Part shown: piece after piece, positions 1-8,324 of the stretch
Layout: every line of letters starts with the position of its first letter
How positions within the stretch are numbered: the stretch's first letter is position 1
Assembly (NCBI GenBank): GCA_035628505.1
Contig: DASPJR010000038.1
Location: 1-64,000 of the forward strand
Direction of reading: 5' to 3'
DNA: 64,000 bases
From: DASPJR01 sp035628505
GTDB taxonomy: Bacteria > Planctomycetota > SZUA-567 > H5-PLA8
Notes under the pieces: model-generated
What the model saw: the letters and a program-made list of their open reading frames with translations, nothing else
What the model was told of the DNA's origin: nothing
The model's database searches: none
Made by a program: the position numbers and the translations under genes

Positions 1-489
1 CCGCAGCAGAACAGTTAGCGGCTCGGTTTCCGACAAGCATCCGACGGCGTAAGTGCCGTAGGCATCGCTGAGCTCCAGCGTGCCTGCCTCAACTCGCCCA
101 TCGGGATGGAAATCGATGTACTCACGCTGACCGGCCGGCGATGAAATCCACTGCGCGTTGGTGCCTTGAGGAAACGAGAAGTGCCGGCCGAACTCGTTGC
201 CGAGTTCTTCGAAGTTCGCACCGCGCTGAGCCGTCAGCCAGTATTCGCCGTGTGCCGGATCGACATTCAAGCGGTAGACCGCCCCGGTGCTGACCGACTG
301 CGTGCGAGCGTATTGTCCCAAAGCGATGACATTTGCGGCGGCATCGGCGCTCTTGCGGCCATGCATGAAGTTGCGCAGCGACGGCGCGGCAACGGCGACG
401 GCGATGCTCATCACCAGCATGACCAGCACGAGTTCCAGCAGCGTAAAGCCGCCGGTGCGCTTAGCGCTTGGACCAGTTGTCAATGTCAT
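1..489 (-). CDS. gspH: GspH/FimT-like pseudopilin, 3' end cut by window edge
   Basis: Minus-strand frame open from an ATG at 489 to position 1, with no stop in any of the 163 codons. The product begins MTLTTGPSAKRTGGFTLLEL, a type III (prepilin) signal: short basic leader, cleavage after Gly, Glu at +5 of the mature protein, then a hydrophobic helix rich in Val and Met. The later part (GEYWLTAQRG, REYIDFHPDGRVEAG) resembles the beta domain of GspH/FimT minor pseudopilins. The start lies 29 nt inside gspG, so the two are probably translationally coupled. Role (family knowledge): minor pseudopilin at the tip of the periplasmic pseudopilus, processed by a prepilin peptidase not seen here. Its C-terminus lies outside the window. 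Confidence 0.85.
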   Translation of the reverse strand, partial: MTLTTGPSAKRTGGFTLLELVLVMLVMSIAVAVAAPSLRNFMHGRKSADAAANVIALGQYARTQSVSTGAVYRLNVDPAHGEYWLTAQRGANFEELGNEFGRHFSFPQGTNAQWISSPAGQREYIDFHPDGRVEAGTLELSDAYGTYAVGCLSETEPLTVLLR

Positions 490-898
490 CTCCGCCGCCT
501 TCCTGGGCGTTGGGTCCGTACGAATACAGGTCATAGCCACTTGCGTTATGCGTTCCGGGCGAGCGGTACACATAAGGCGTGCCCCAGGGGTCATTCTCAA
601 CGGCTCGCTTGAGATAAGGACCTTTCCAATCCTTTGCGTTCGCGGGCTGCTCGAGCAGAACTTTCAAGCCTTCGTCGGTCGTGGGATAGCGGCCCGTGTC
701 GATCTCGAACGCGTCGAGCGCGGTGCCGATGTTCGCAATTTCAGTCGCGGCCGCGGCGATGCGGGCCTGCTCAGAGCGCTTTGTAAATTTCGGCACCACC
801 ATTGCCGCCAGCACGGCCAGGATCACCAGCACGAGCAGCAGTTCAACCAATGTGAATCCGCGGGGCAGATGGCGAAGGCTGGAATTCCGGTACGTCAT
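461..898 (-). CDS. gspG: GspG major pseudopilin
   Basis: About 145 residues, the usual GspG length. Prepilin leader ending HLPRG followed by FTLVELLLVLVILAVLAAMV, giving cleavage before Phe and Glu at +5. The C-terminal half carries the GspG signature: TGRYPTTDEGL, a DPWGTPYVYRSPG stretch, and a final GGDDIDNWSKR like the calcium-binding loop of GspG proteins. An upstream in-frame GTG at 913 exists, but the ATG at 898 has GAGG about 9 nt upstream and gives a more normal leader. It lies directly downstream of gspF in the gspE-F-G-H order typical of type II secretion. It would polymerise into the periplasmic pseudopilus. Confidence 0.93.
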   Translation of the reverse strand: MTYRNSSLRHLPRGFTLVELLLVLVILAVLAAMVVPKFTKRSEQARIAAAATEIANIGTALDAFEIDTGRYPTTDEGLKVLLEQPANAKDWKGPYLKRAVENDPWGTPYVYRSPGTHNASGYDLYSYGPNAQEGGGDDIDNWSKR

Positions 899-929
899 GT
901 CTGGCGTCCTCACTTTGTTTATTCTCTCA

Positions 930-2147
930 CTACTTCACAAGATCCTGCAGCTGGAACAACGGCATCAGCATTCCGACAACGACCGTTCCGATCACGGCGG
1001 CCATCACGAAAAGCAGCAGCGGCTCGGCCAGCGCGACCAGCATGCGCAAGCGGCGGTCGAGATCGCTTTCGAAGGCGACTGACATGCGCATCAACTCTTT
1101 GTCGAGCCGTCCTGTTTCCTCAGCGACGGCAATCATCTCGGTCACCGATGCGGGAAAGAGGCGCTCGGTGGCCCCGAGGCTCTTGGACAAACTCGCGCCG
1201 TGCTGAACTTCTTCGATCGCAGTGGCAACTGTGTCGGAAAGAATCTGGTTGCCGATCGCTTCCTTGGCGACTTTCAACGCGCTGATCAGGCCCACGCCGG
1301 AGCCGAGCAGCGTCCCCAGCATGCGGCTGAACCGTATCAGTGCGAAGCGCGCAACGATGTGGCCGAGAATGGGAGTGTGCAGCGCAATCTTCTCAACAAG
1401 ACGACGGCCGGCCTCGGTTTCGAGCGTTCGCTTGATCGCGATGAACAATAAAACTCCGCCGATCAGCACGAAGACGCCTTTGTGGAGCACGATCTCGCTC
1501 GCGGCGACAATCATGCGTGTCAGCCACGGAAGCGAGGACCCGAAGTCTTTGAAGATCAGCGTGAACTTTGGGATAAAATAAGTGAGCAGGAAGATCAGCA
1601 CGCCAACGGCCAGCGTCGCCAGCACCAGCGGGTAGACCATCGCGGCTTTGACCTTGCCTTTCAAGTCCTGCTCGCGCGTCTGGAATTCGGCGATCTGGTT
1701 CAGCACCGAATCCAGGAATCCACCCGTTTCTCCGGCACGCACCATGGCGACATAAACCTTGGGAAAGGTGCGCGGGTATTTGGCCAGCGCGTCTGCCAGC
1801 GAGGTGCCGCCGACGACATCGTCGTGAATCGCCGTCCACAGTGCACGCGCTGACGGACTGGTCGTTTCGCGCATGATGATGGTCAGACCGCGGCTGAGCG
1901 GGATTCCAGCGCTGAGCAGATTGGCGAGCTCAAGCGTGAAAGAGTCGACCTGCGCCTGAGAAGCCCGCGCGGCCGCAGGCGCGACTTTCCTGACCGTAAC
2001 GGGCCCGGCTGAATGTTCCTGGACAAGAACCGGCGTGAAGCCGCGCTGAATGACCTGCTCAACAGCGCTTGCGCGGCTGTCGGCAGTCAGCGTGCCGGCA
2101 CTTTCCTGTCCTTTCAAATCCAGCGCCCTATAGGCAAAAACAGGCAT
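930..2147 (-). CDS. gspF: GspF/PilC inner-membrane platform protein
   Basis: 405 residues, standard for GspF. It starts MPVFAYRALDLKGQ, a common start for the family. Two T2SSF domains are visible (about residues 70-195 and 270-395), each with the GIPL/GVGL-type motif and followed by long hydrophobic segments (about 170-195, 220-240 and 375-400). The motif MVRAGETGGFLDSVL is characteristic. The start has an upstream GGAGAGCAGGA. It is the polytopic platform that contacts GspE and pulls pseudopilins from the membrane. It sits 12 nt after gspE in the same operon. Confidence 0.93.
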   Translation of the reverse strand: MPVFAYRALDLKGQESAGTLTADSRASAVEQVIQRGFTPVLVQEHSAGPVTVRKVAPAAARASQAQVDSFTLELANLLSAGIPLSRGLTIIMRETTSPSARALWTAIHDDVVGGTSLADALAKYPRTFPKVYVAMVRAGETGGFLDSVLNQIAEFQTREQDLKGKVKAAMVYPLVLATLAVGVLIFLLTYFIPKFTLIFKDFGSSLPWLTRMIVAASEIVLHKGVFVLIGGVLLFIAIKRTLETEAGRRLVEKIALHTPILGHIVARFALIRFSRMLGTLLGSGVGLISALKVAKEAIGNQILSDTVATAIEEVQHGASLSKSLGATERLFPASVTEMIAVAEETGRLDKELMRMSVAFESDLDRRLRMLVALAEPLLLFVMAAVIGTVVVGMLMPLFQLQDLVK

Positions 2148-2159
2148 TCCTGCTCTCCG

Positions 2160-3860
2160 TTACGCGTGGCCGTTGACGGGCTCATCTTTTGTTGCACGCA
2201 TGACTTCTTCAATCGTGGTCGTCCCGCTGAGGATCAGACGCCAGCCATCCGCACGGAGGCTGCGCATGCCCTGCTTGGTCGCAATCTTGCGAATCTCTCC
2301 GGCGGACGTGCGGTTCATAATCGCCGCGCGAATTTCGTCGCTTACCGACATCATTTCGCAGATGCTCATGCGTCCGCGATAGCCGGTTCCCTGGCATTCA
2401 CGGCATCCTTTTCCGCGGAAGGTGGTCTTGGGCAGCTCGCGTCCGGCTTCGAGGCGGATCGTGTTCTTGGCAGGGATTTCGTACTCTTCTCTGCACTTTT
2501 TGCAGATCAGCCTGACCAGCCGCTGCGCCAGCACGCCTTCCAGCGAGGAGGCGACCAGGTACGGCTCGACGCCCATGTCCACGAGCCGCGTCAGCGCGCC
2601 GGGTGCGTCGTTGGTGTGAAGCGTGGAAAACACGAGATGTCCCGTCAGCGAAGCCTGGACGGCAATCTCTGCCGTTTCACGGTCGCGAATTTCGCCGATC
2701 AGAATGACGTCGGGATCGTGGCGCAGAATCGAGCGCAAGCCGAGCGCGAAGGACAACCCTGACTTGGTATTTACCTGAATCTGATTGATGCCGCGCAGGT
2801 AATATTCGACGGGATCTTCGACAGTGATGATCTTGCGTTCAGAATCGTTGATGCGCGATAGCGCGGCATAAAGCGTTGTCGTCTTTCCGCTGCCGGTCGG
2901 GCCGGTGACAAGAAAAATGCCGTGCGGCAGATCGAGAATGCGTTCGATTTCGGCGCGGTCATCGGGGGCCATGCCAAGCTGTTCAAGGCCCAGCAGCGCA
3001 GAACTGCGGTGCAGCAAGCGCAGGACGATACCCTCGCCGTGCAGCATCGGGATCACTGACGCACGAACGTCGAGCTCATCATTTCCGATGCGCAGCTTGA
3101 TGCGGCCGTCCTGCGGCAGCCGCTTTTCAGCGATGTTCAAATGAGCGAGAATTTTGAGGCGCGAAATAATCGCGGCCTGGAACTGCTTGATCTGCGACGG
3201 GACGTTGACTTCCTGAAGCACGCCGTCCACGCGGTAGCGCAGGCGCAGCTCGTGTTCGAATGGCTCGAAGTGGACGTCCGTCGCGCGGAGTTGTATGGCT
3301 TCCGCGAGCACCTGATTGACGAACTTGATCACCGAAGCTTCGCCTGCAGCCTCGGCAAGATTGACGTCATCTTCTTCTTCGACCGCGACGGTGACGCTTG
3401 GCCCGTCCGCCTCGTTCGTCATCGTCTCAATCGTGTCTGCGCCGACGCCCAGGTACTTGCGCGCGCAACGGTCGATTTCGGAACCCAGCGCAAGCGCGAC
3501 GCGGCAGTCGAAGCCAGTCGCCATGCGCAATTCGTCGAGACCCGTCGAATCAAACAGACGCGACGCGGCGATCGTGGCGACATCGTTTTCGATTGAGATG
3601 GGGATAAGCCGGTGCTTCAGCAGAATGCGGACGGGAAAACGCTGCAGTACTTCCTTGCTCAAGCTGATGTTGCTCAAGTCCAGGAACGGCACGCCAAATT
3701 TTGCGGCGAGAAAGCGAAGTGTCTGCTCTTCGCTGAGCACGCCGGACGTCACGAGCACTTCGTCCAGCGGCTTGCCTTCAGATACCAGCGGGCGCACGCG
3801 TTCGGCGCCGCTGGCATCAAGAAGACCTTGAGCTTCCATTTCACTGAGCAATGAATTCAC
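2160..3860 (-). CDS. gspE: GspE/PilB secretion ATPase
   Basis: About 566 residues. The N-terminal MshEN-like domain (about 1-150) is followed by the secretion ATPase core. Walker A is GPTGSGKTTT (about residue 325), the Asp box includes ITVEDPVEY, Walker B is DPDVILIGEIRD, and the His box is LTGHLVFSTLHTNDA. The tetracysteine zinc motif of GspE/PilB (CKKC then CREC) is present near the C-terminus. TTG at 3866, GTG at 3860 and a later ATG at 3839 are all possible starts. I chose GTG because GGGGA lies 6 nt upstream of it. This cytoplasmic hexameric motor drives pseudopilus assembly and is the first gene of the visible gsp operon. Confidence 0.92.
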   Translation of the reverse strand: MNSLLSEMEAQGLLDASGAERVRPLVSEGKPLDEVLVTSGVLSEEQTLRFLAAKFGVPFLDLSNISLSKEVLQRFPVRILLKHRLIPISIENDVATIAASRLFDSTGLDELRMATGFDCRVALALGSEIDRCARKYLGVGADTIETMTNEADGPSVTVAVEEEDDVNLAEAAGEASVIKFVNQVLAEAIQLRATDVHFEPFEHELRLRYRVDGVLQEVNVPSQIKQFQAAIISRLKILAHLNIAEKRLPQDGRIKLRIGNDELDVRASVIPMLHGEGIVLRLLHRSSALLGLEQLGMAPDDRAEIERILDLPHGIFLVTGPTGSGKTTTLYAALSRINDSERKIITVEDPVEYYLRGINQIQVNTKSGLSFALGLRSILRHDPDVILIGEIRDRETAEIAVQASLTGHLVFSTLHTNDAPGALTRLVDMGVEPYLVASSLEGVLAQRLVRLICKKCREEYEIPAKNTIRLEAGRELPKTTFRGKGCRECQGTGYRGRMSICEMMSVSDEIRAAIMNRTSAGEIRKIATKQGMRSLRADGWRLILSGTTTIEEVMRATKDEPVNGHA

Positions 3861-3925
3861 GCGCAATCCCCGTTGTCAACCAGCGGAGCAGGCGAGGGTG
3901 CCTGCCCCGGACAATCACAGACTGC

Positions 3926-4456
3926 CTAGTCGAGCATTCCCATCATCACTAATTGCGCTTCCTGGCGCGGCGTGAGCAGTTCCCGCAGTTCCTCCTGCGC
4001 CTTCTTCAGTTCCGCACGCGCTTTGTCGCGCGCTTCGCGCAGCTCGGTCAGCTTATCCTTAACAGCCTTGTCGCCTTCTTTCGCATCAACCAGCTTCTGC
4101 AGTTCCTGCGACTTGCGTTCGACGTCGTTCTGCGGCTCGCGCGCGGGAGCCGTGTTTCCGCCACCGCCTTCACCACTGCGGCGCCGGAACAGCATGCCCA
4201 TGCCGCTCATTCGCGTCTGCGTCTGGACCTTCTGCACGGCTTCGATTTTCGGCTGCAGGGCCTTCCATTCGTCGTCAGACGGCGCCAGCGTCTCTTTCAG
4301 GCGCTCCATCATGCGCTGACGCATCTGCTCGGGATCGAAGTTGCCGCGCTGACGGTTGCTGTTGCCACCGCCGCCTTCGCCTTCGCCCGCGAATCCCGAA
4401 ATACTCATCATTGCAAGCAGGACGAAGCATCCTGCCAGAAGTTTTCGCGCTGTCAT
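3926..4456 (-). CDS. small exported helical protein, possibly Spy/CpxP-like
   Basis: 176 residues from the ATG at 4456, which has AGGAG about 10 nt upstream. The longer frame reaching 4507 adds an implausible leader. Residues 1-22 form a Sec signal peptide (MTARKLLAGCFVLLAMMSIS). The mature protein starts with a Gly-rich stretch and is then almost entirely charged helix, with a Glu/Lys/Arg-rich coiled coil (about 110-160) ending ELLTPRQEAQLVMMGMLD. The LTPRQ ending resembles the LTxEQR segments of Spy/CpxP/ZraP periplasmic proteins, but similarity is weak. It is the last gene of the run sigma, anti-sigma, Spy-like, this one, which suggests a periplasmic partner in the same stress module. Confidence 0.7.
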   Translation of the reverse strand: MTARKLLAGCFVLLAMMSISGFAGEGEGGGGNSNRQRGNFDPEQMRQRMMERLKETLAPSDDEWKALQPKIEAVQKVQTQTRMSGMGMLFRRRSGEGGGGNTAPAREPQNDVERKSQELQKLVDAKEGDKAVKDKLTELREARDKARAELKKAQEELRELLTPRQEAQLVMMGMLD

Positions 4457-4528
4457 GTCTGGTTCTCCTCTTTGACATACGAGTGAATATATGCGCGCGC
4501 GACACACGCGGGCATGTGCTCAGCTCTA

Positions 4529-5032
4529 TTACCTGAATTCTCCCGACGGATTCGGTGGCGGCCCTTTGCCGTCGTGCGTTCCGGATTGATGTTTGCCTTC
4601 GCGGCGGCGTTTGGTGATTTCCTCGTATTTTACGCGCTGCTCCTTGTTCAAAATGGCCTTGGTCTTTTCGGCGGCTTCATCACGTGCTTTGCGAGACTTC
4701 TGCGAGAGCTCTTCGATTTTTGCCTGGTAAGCGCTTTGAATGGCTTCGAAACGAGGGCGCTGTTCGTCGGTGATCAGTGCGCGCATGGCTTCGTCACGTT
4801 CCTTCTGAGCGGCCTCGCGCGCTTCGCGCTGCATCTGCCAGCTGTTGTTTTTCATGGCTTCAGTCCAGATCGCTTTCATTTTCTCGCGCTGCTCGGGAGT
4901 GAGATTGAGCTCACCCAGGAAACGGTCTGACTGAGGCTGCGCAGCCGGGGGCTGCTTCAGGAGCATTCCAGCCAACAGGCCGGCACCAAAAGCGGTGAGA
5001 AAACAAATCACAAAAAGGATGCGCGATTTCAT
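4529..5032 (-). CDS. periplasmic Spy/CpxP/ZraP-like sensor chaperone
   Basis: 167 residues. An N-terminal hydrophobic segment (about 4-25, ILFVICFLTAFGAGLLAGML) is a signal anchor or signal peptide. The mature part is helical with two LTxEQR-like motifs: LNLTPEQREKMKAIW (about 45) and ITDEQRPRFEAI (about 85), plus ILNKEQRVKYEE (about 130). These are typical of the LTXXQ family of periplasmic metal sensors and chaperones. The start codon overlaps the stop of the anti-sigma gene by 4 nt (ATGA), showing translational coupling. In the CnrYXH-type systems I know, a periplasmic sensor of this kind is encoded with an anti-sigma and an ECF sigma factor, so a signal-sensing role is inferred. Confidence 0.78.
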   Translation of the reverse strand: MKSRILFVICFLTAFGAGLLAGMLLKQPPAAQPQSDRFLGELNLTPEQREKMKAIWTEAMKNNSWQMQREAREAAQKERDEAMRALITDEQRPRFEAIQSAYQAKIEELSQKSRKARDEAAEKTKAILNKEQRVKYEEITKRRREGKHQSGTHDGKGPPPNPSGEFR

Positions 5033-5451
5033 CGGTCTTCCCGGAAGAGGGCCTGCACGAGAATGTCTTCTTCGTCAGGCGCGGGTGCGGCATCAATCTG
5101 TTGCGTTATCGCCAGCCGTTCCCATGAGCGCGCCTGCGTGGTCGTGGATGAGTCGTTGGACATACGCAGCAGGGCAATTCCACAGCCCAGGAACACGATT
5201 GCAGCGGCCGCGGTGAAGAATTGAGCGAATTGAAGCATGCGCTTCTGTTGCAGTTGAGCACTGAAAGCCATACGCGGGCGGCGGTCGTCCAGTGGTGCTG
5301 AAGAGAGAAATGCCGAGAGACGCTCCAGCCGCGCCAGTTCAAGACGGCATTGCGCGCAGCTTTCGCAGTGCTGAGCAAAGGAACTTTGTTCGTGCTCCGG
5401 CAGCGCGCGATCATGGTAGGCGCTGACTTTAGGGAGTTGTGGACAGTCCAT
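5029..5451 (-). CDS. zinc-finger (ZAS) anti-sigma factor
   Basis: 140 residues. The N-terminal zinc-finger motif of anti-sigma factors is visible: His13 in AYHDRAL, then HCESCAQC (about 28-35), fitting the Hx3-Cx2C arrangement of the zf-HC2 family. A single transmembrane helix follows (about 76-95, FFTAAAAIVFLGCGIALL), leaving a short periplasmic tail. It lies 11 nt downstream of the ECF sigma gene, the usual arrangement for a membrane anti-sigma factor that holds its cognate sigma until an envelope signal arrives. It overlaps the next gene by 4 nt. Confidence 0.88.
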   Translation of the reverse strand: MDCPQLPKVSAYHDRALPEHEQSSFAQHCESCAQCRLELARLERLSAFLSSAPLDDRRPRMAFSAQLQQKRMLQFAQFFTAAAAIVFLGCGIALLRMSNDSSTTTQARSWERLAITQQIDAAPAPDEEDILVQALFREDR

Positions 5452-5462
5452 GCGTCACTCCG

Positions 5463-6050
5463 TTAGTCCAGGTAATCTTTCAAAAGGAGCTTCAATTCCT
5501 GGCGCGCGCGAAAGAGCCGCGATTCGACAGTTCCAGCGGGAATCGCCAGCACCTCGGCAATTTCGCCGTAGCTCATGCCATCGAGCTCACGCAGAACGAT
5601 CGCCTCGCGGAATTCTGGACGGAGCGACTGGAGCACTTCCAGCACGTCTATGCGAATTTCCTGAGCCACTGTCGGGCCAGCTGAGGAACCCTTCAGCAAG
5701 GAAAGCGACGCTTCCGAGAGCTGTAGCCGCTGGGCGGCTTTACGAATACGTCCGGAGCGATGATGACGCGCTGCACGCAGGTACAGAATGCGCGTGAGCC
5801 ACGTCTTCACCGATGAGCGCGATTCAAAATTGGCCAGACCTTCGTATGCAGCGAGGAACGTCTCCTGGACGATGTCCTCAGCGTCGCTGCTCTGCCCGGT
5901 TAAGAAATAACCCATTCCAAACAACTCCCGTTCGTAGCGTTCCACCAGCGCATCAAACGCCAGATCGTCGCCGCCCTGCGCCCGGCGGAGAAGTTCGGCG
6001 TCAGAGTTCGACGCAGACGCATCGCCTTGGGAAGCAGGTCTCGGAGTCAT
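5463..6050 (-). CDS. ECF-family RNA polymerase sigma factor (sigma-E/RpoE-like)
   Basis: 195 residues, normal for ECF sigma factors. Region 2 (about 30-100) contains LVERYERELFGMGYFLTG and DAEDIVQETFLAAYEGL, matching the sigma-2 -10 recognition helix. Region 4 (about 130-190) contains LRPEFREAIVLRELDGMSYGE, then EIAEVLAIPAGTVESRLFRAR, the helix-turn-helix for the -35 element. The AAGGA ribosome site lies 5 nt upstream of the ATG at 6050. It is the first gene of a four-gene run with anti-sigma and periplasmic partners. The 200-bp upstream region is divergent with the histidine kinase. I did not find a convincing autoregulatory promoter. Confidence 0.93.
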   Translation of the reverse strand: MTPRPASQGDASASNSDAELLRRAQGGDDLAFDALVERYERELFGMGYFLTGQSSDAEDIVQETFLAAYEGLANFESRSSVKTWLTRILYLRAARHHRSGRIRKAAQRLQLSEASLSLLKGSSAGPTVAQEIRIDVLEVLQSLRPEFREAIVLRELDGMSYGEIAEVLAIPAGTVESRLFRARQELKLLLKDYLD

Positions 6051-6253
6051 AGTTCCTTTTGAACGGCAGTTTCTTCCCGCAATCTGAGAACATTTTCAGC
6101 CGCGCCGCAGCTGGGCTCTATATAAGGAGAGAGCGCGGCCGTTCCTGCTGCAGGCATTAGCGAGAAAAAAGGGTTCAAAATACATCCAAACGCAAGAATG
6201 CGTGTTTTCAACTGCTCTGAGGGAATGTACCTTGTTATAACATTTCAGGGTTG

Positions 6254-8311
6254 ATGGAGTTAATGGTGAAAGGCGAAGCAGACGAAACGTCGCTCAGCGA
6301 AGAACTCGAGCTTGCGCGCAGGCAGGCAGAACTCTACGGCAGAGACGTCGCTGCGCTTTTCAAGGCTGAACGGAAACGGCGCCAGGAACTAGAAGCCGAA
6401 CGCAACGCCTTGCGCATCGCCCAGAGCCGGCTGCATCGCCTGCTGGAATTCAGCCCGGCCATGATTTACGCGTGCGCGCCTGAAGGCCATGGCGCCATGA
6501 GCTTCATGAGCGAAAATGTGCAGGCGCAGCTCGGGTATCCAGCATCGAGTTTCACTGCAGATCCAACATTCTGGATCAGCCGTGTGCACCCTGACGATCT
6601 CAGCCGCTCGCCAGCAGATGTTGCCAGCCTGAAGTCTGGGAAAAACAGCTTCGAATACCGCTTTTTGCATGCCGACGGGTCGTACCGCTGGATGATCGAT
6701 CATGTTACTCTCCAGCCCGCCACTGAGGGGCGCCATTCCATTCTGCTCGGCTTCTGGATGGATGTCACCCGCGACCGGCGCATGCGCGACATACGCCGGG
6801 AAATGCTCAGCCTGCTGGCCCACGAACTGAACACGCCCATGGCCGTTCTTCTCGGCATGGAGCGTTTGCTCGAAACCAGCACGGGTGAATTCCGTGCTGA
6901 AATCCTCGCCGCGATACGTTCGAATCTTGAGCGCCTTCATCATACGATTACCGACGTCCTCAGCATTGCAGAGATCCGCGCCGGCGGCCTGGCATCGAAC
7001 TCCGGGGAGGTCTCAATCCCCGCATTGCTGCAGCAGCTTGCCGAACGGAATTCTGTTCGGTTCAGCCCCAAAAACATACGTTGCGAGGTATGTGCGGATC
7101 CTGCACTACCTCCTGTTCCGGGTGATGTGCGGCTGCTGGAGCGCGCTTTGTATGAGCTGCTCGACAATGCCAGCACGTATGCTCCGCAGAACTCCACGAT
7201 AATGCTCGAAGCGTATGCGGATGGAGACTCAACTGTAATCGCTGTTGAAGATGACGGACCGGGTATTGACGATCGTGACCGGCAGAAAATCTTCGAGGAG
7301 TTTACGCAATCCGAGAACGTATTCACGCGCCGCCATGAAGGGCTGGGGCTCGGGTTGCCGCTTGTGCGGCGAATTGCGGAAACGCACAACGGCACTGCAG
7401 TGGCTGAGGCACCCAGGCGGTTGAAGGGTGCGCGGCTTGTGCTTTCGCTGCCGCGCGCAAACGAACAGCAGGATGCGCGAGCGGAAATTCAACGGCTGCA
7501 GCTGGAACTGGCAGAATCGCAAAAGCAGAACCTCGCGTTTGCGTCAGACCTGGCGAAAACCTATGCCGCCGAGCGGCACAACACGCATGCGCTCATGAAA
7601 ACGAAGGAGCAACTTGAGCGTTCCGCGAAACTGGCGACGCTCGGTGAAATGGTCGCTGCGATCGCTCATGATGTCGGCAATATGATTTCACCCATCGGCG
7701 GCTATGCCGATCTGCTGGCCATGAATCCCGATCTGCCGGAGAACTGCAAAAAATACACCCGCCGCATCCAGGAGTCGACCACGCGCGCGGCAACCATGCT
7801 GCGGAGCCTGACAGATTTCGGCCGCCGCAGTGAGGGGCGAGCGCCAGTTCATATCGGCGATGTAATCAAAGAAGCGTACGAACTGCTGGAATACAACTTG
7901 TCGCGCAAGGGCGTTAGGGTCGTGATGAACATTGAATCTCCTCTTCCGTCGGTGCACGCCGATGCCGGACAGATTGAGCAGGTGCTGATCAACTTAATGG
8001 TCAATGCGCAGCATGCGATGGACCCCAACGGCGGCGAGATGCGGATTGAAGCTAAGAACATAAAAGACTGCATTCGAGTGAGCGTCACGGATAAAGGATG
8101 CGGCATTCCCGAAAACGTGATGAAACGCATCTTCGAGCCATTCTTTACGACGAAGGAAAAGGGGAAGGGAACCGGACTGGGGCTTTTCATCTGCCACCAG
8201 ATCATTGACTCGCATGGTGGCGCCATGGAGGTTCAATCGGCTCCTGGCAACGGTTCCGAATTCAGTTTTACCCTTCCGGCGTTGCCTCCGAAAAAGAAAG
8301 AAACTCCGTAA
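6254..8311 (+). CDS. soluble PAS double histidine kinase (two HisKA-HATPase modules)
   Basis: About 685 residues with no membrane segment. An N-terminal coiled coil (about 10-55) leads into a PAS/PAC domain (about 57-185; VHPDDL, EYRFLHADGSYRWM). First kinase: H-box LLAHELNTPM (His near 191), N-box ELLDNAS (about 304), G-box DDGPGID and LGLGLPLV. After a coiled-coil linker (about 405-465) comes a second kinase: H-box AAIAHDVGNM (His near 473), N-box NLMVNAQHA, DKGCGIP, FEPFFTTKEKGKGTGLGL. No receiver or Hpt domain and no response regulator gene is adjacent. Starts at TTG 6251, ATG 6254, ATG 6263 and GTG 6266 are close. The last two follow a GGAG. Confidence 0.92.
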   Translation: MELMVKGEADETSLSEELELARRQAELYGRDVAALFKAERKRRQELEAERNALRIAQSRLHRLLEFSPAMIYACAPEGHGAMSFMSENVQAQLGYPASSFTADPTFWISRVHPDDLSRSPADVASLKSGKNSFEYRFLHADGSYRWMIDHVTLQPATEGRHSILLGFWMDVTRDRRMRDIRREMLSLLAHELNTPMAVLLGMERLLETSTGEFRAEILAAIRSNLERLHHTITDVLSIAEIRAGGLASNSGEVSIPALLQQLAERNSVRFSPKNIRCEVCADPALPPVPGDVRLLERALYELLDNASTYAPQNSTIMLEAYADGDSTVIAVEDDGPGIDDRDRQKIFEEFTQSENVFTRRHEGLGLGLPLVRRIAETHNGTAVAEAPRRLKGARLVLSLPRANEQQDARAEIQRLQLELAESQKQNLAFASDLAKTYAAERHNTHALMKTKEQLERSAKLATLGEMVAAIAHDVGNMISPIGGYADLLAMNPDLPENCKKYTRRIQESTTRAATMLRSLTDFGRRSEGRAPVHIGDVIKEAYELLEYNLSRKGVRVVMNIESPLPSVHADAGQIEQVLINLMVNAQHAMDPNGGEMRIEAKNIKDCIRVSVTDKGCGIPENVMKRIFEPFFTTKEKGKGTGLGLFICHQIIDSHGGAMEVQSAPGNGSEFSFTLPALPPKKKETP

Positions 8312-8324
8312 ATGCTGTCCTTTG

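Noticed and set aside
3888..3905. GC hairpin between gspE and the helical exported protein as a terminator
   Set aside because: Only a 6-bp stem and no T-run on either strand.
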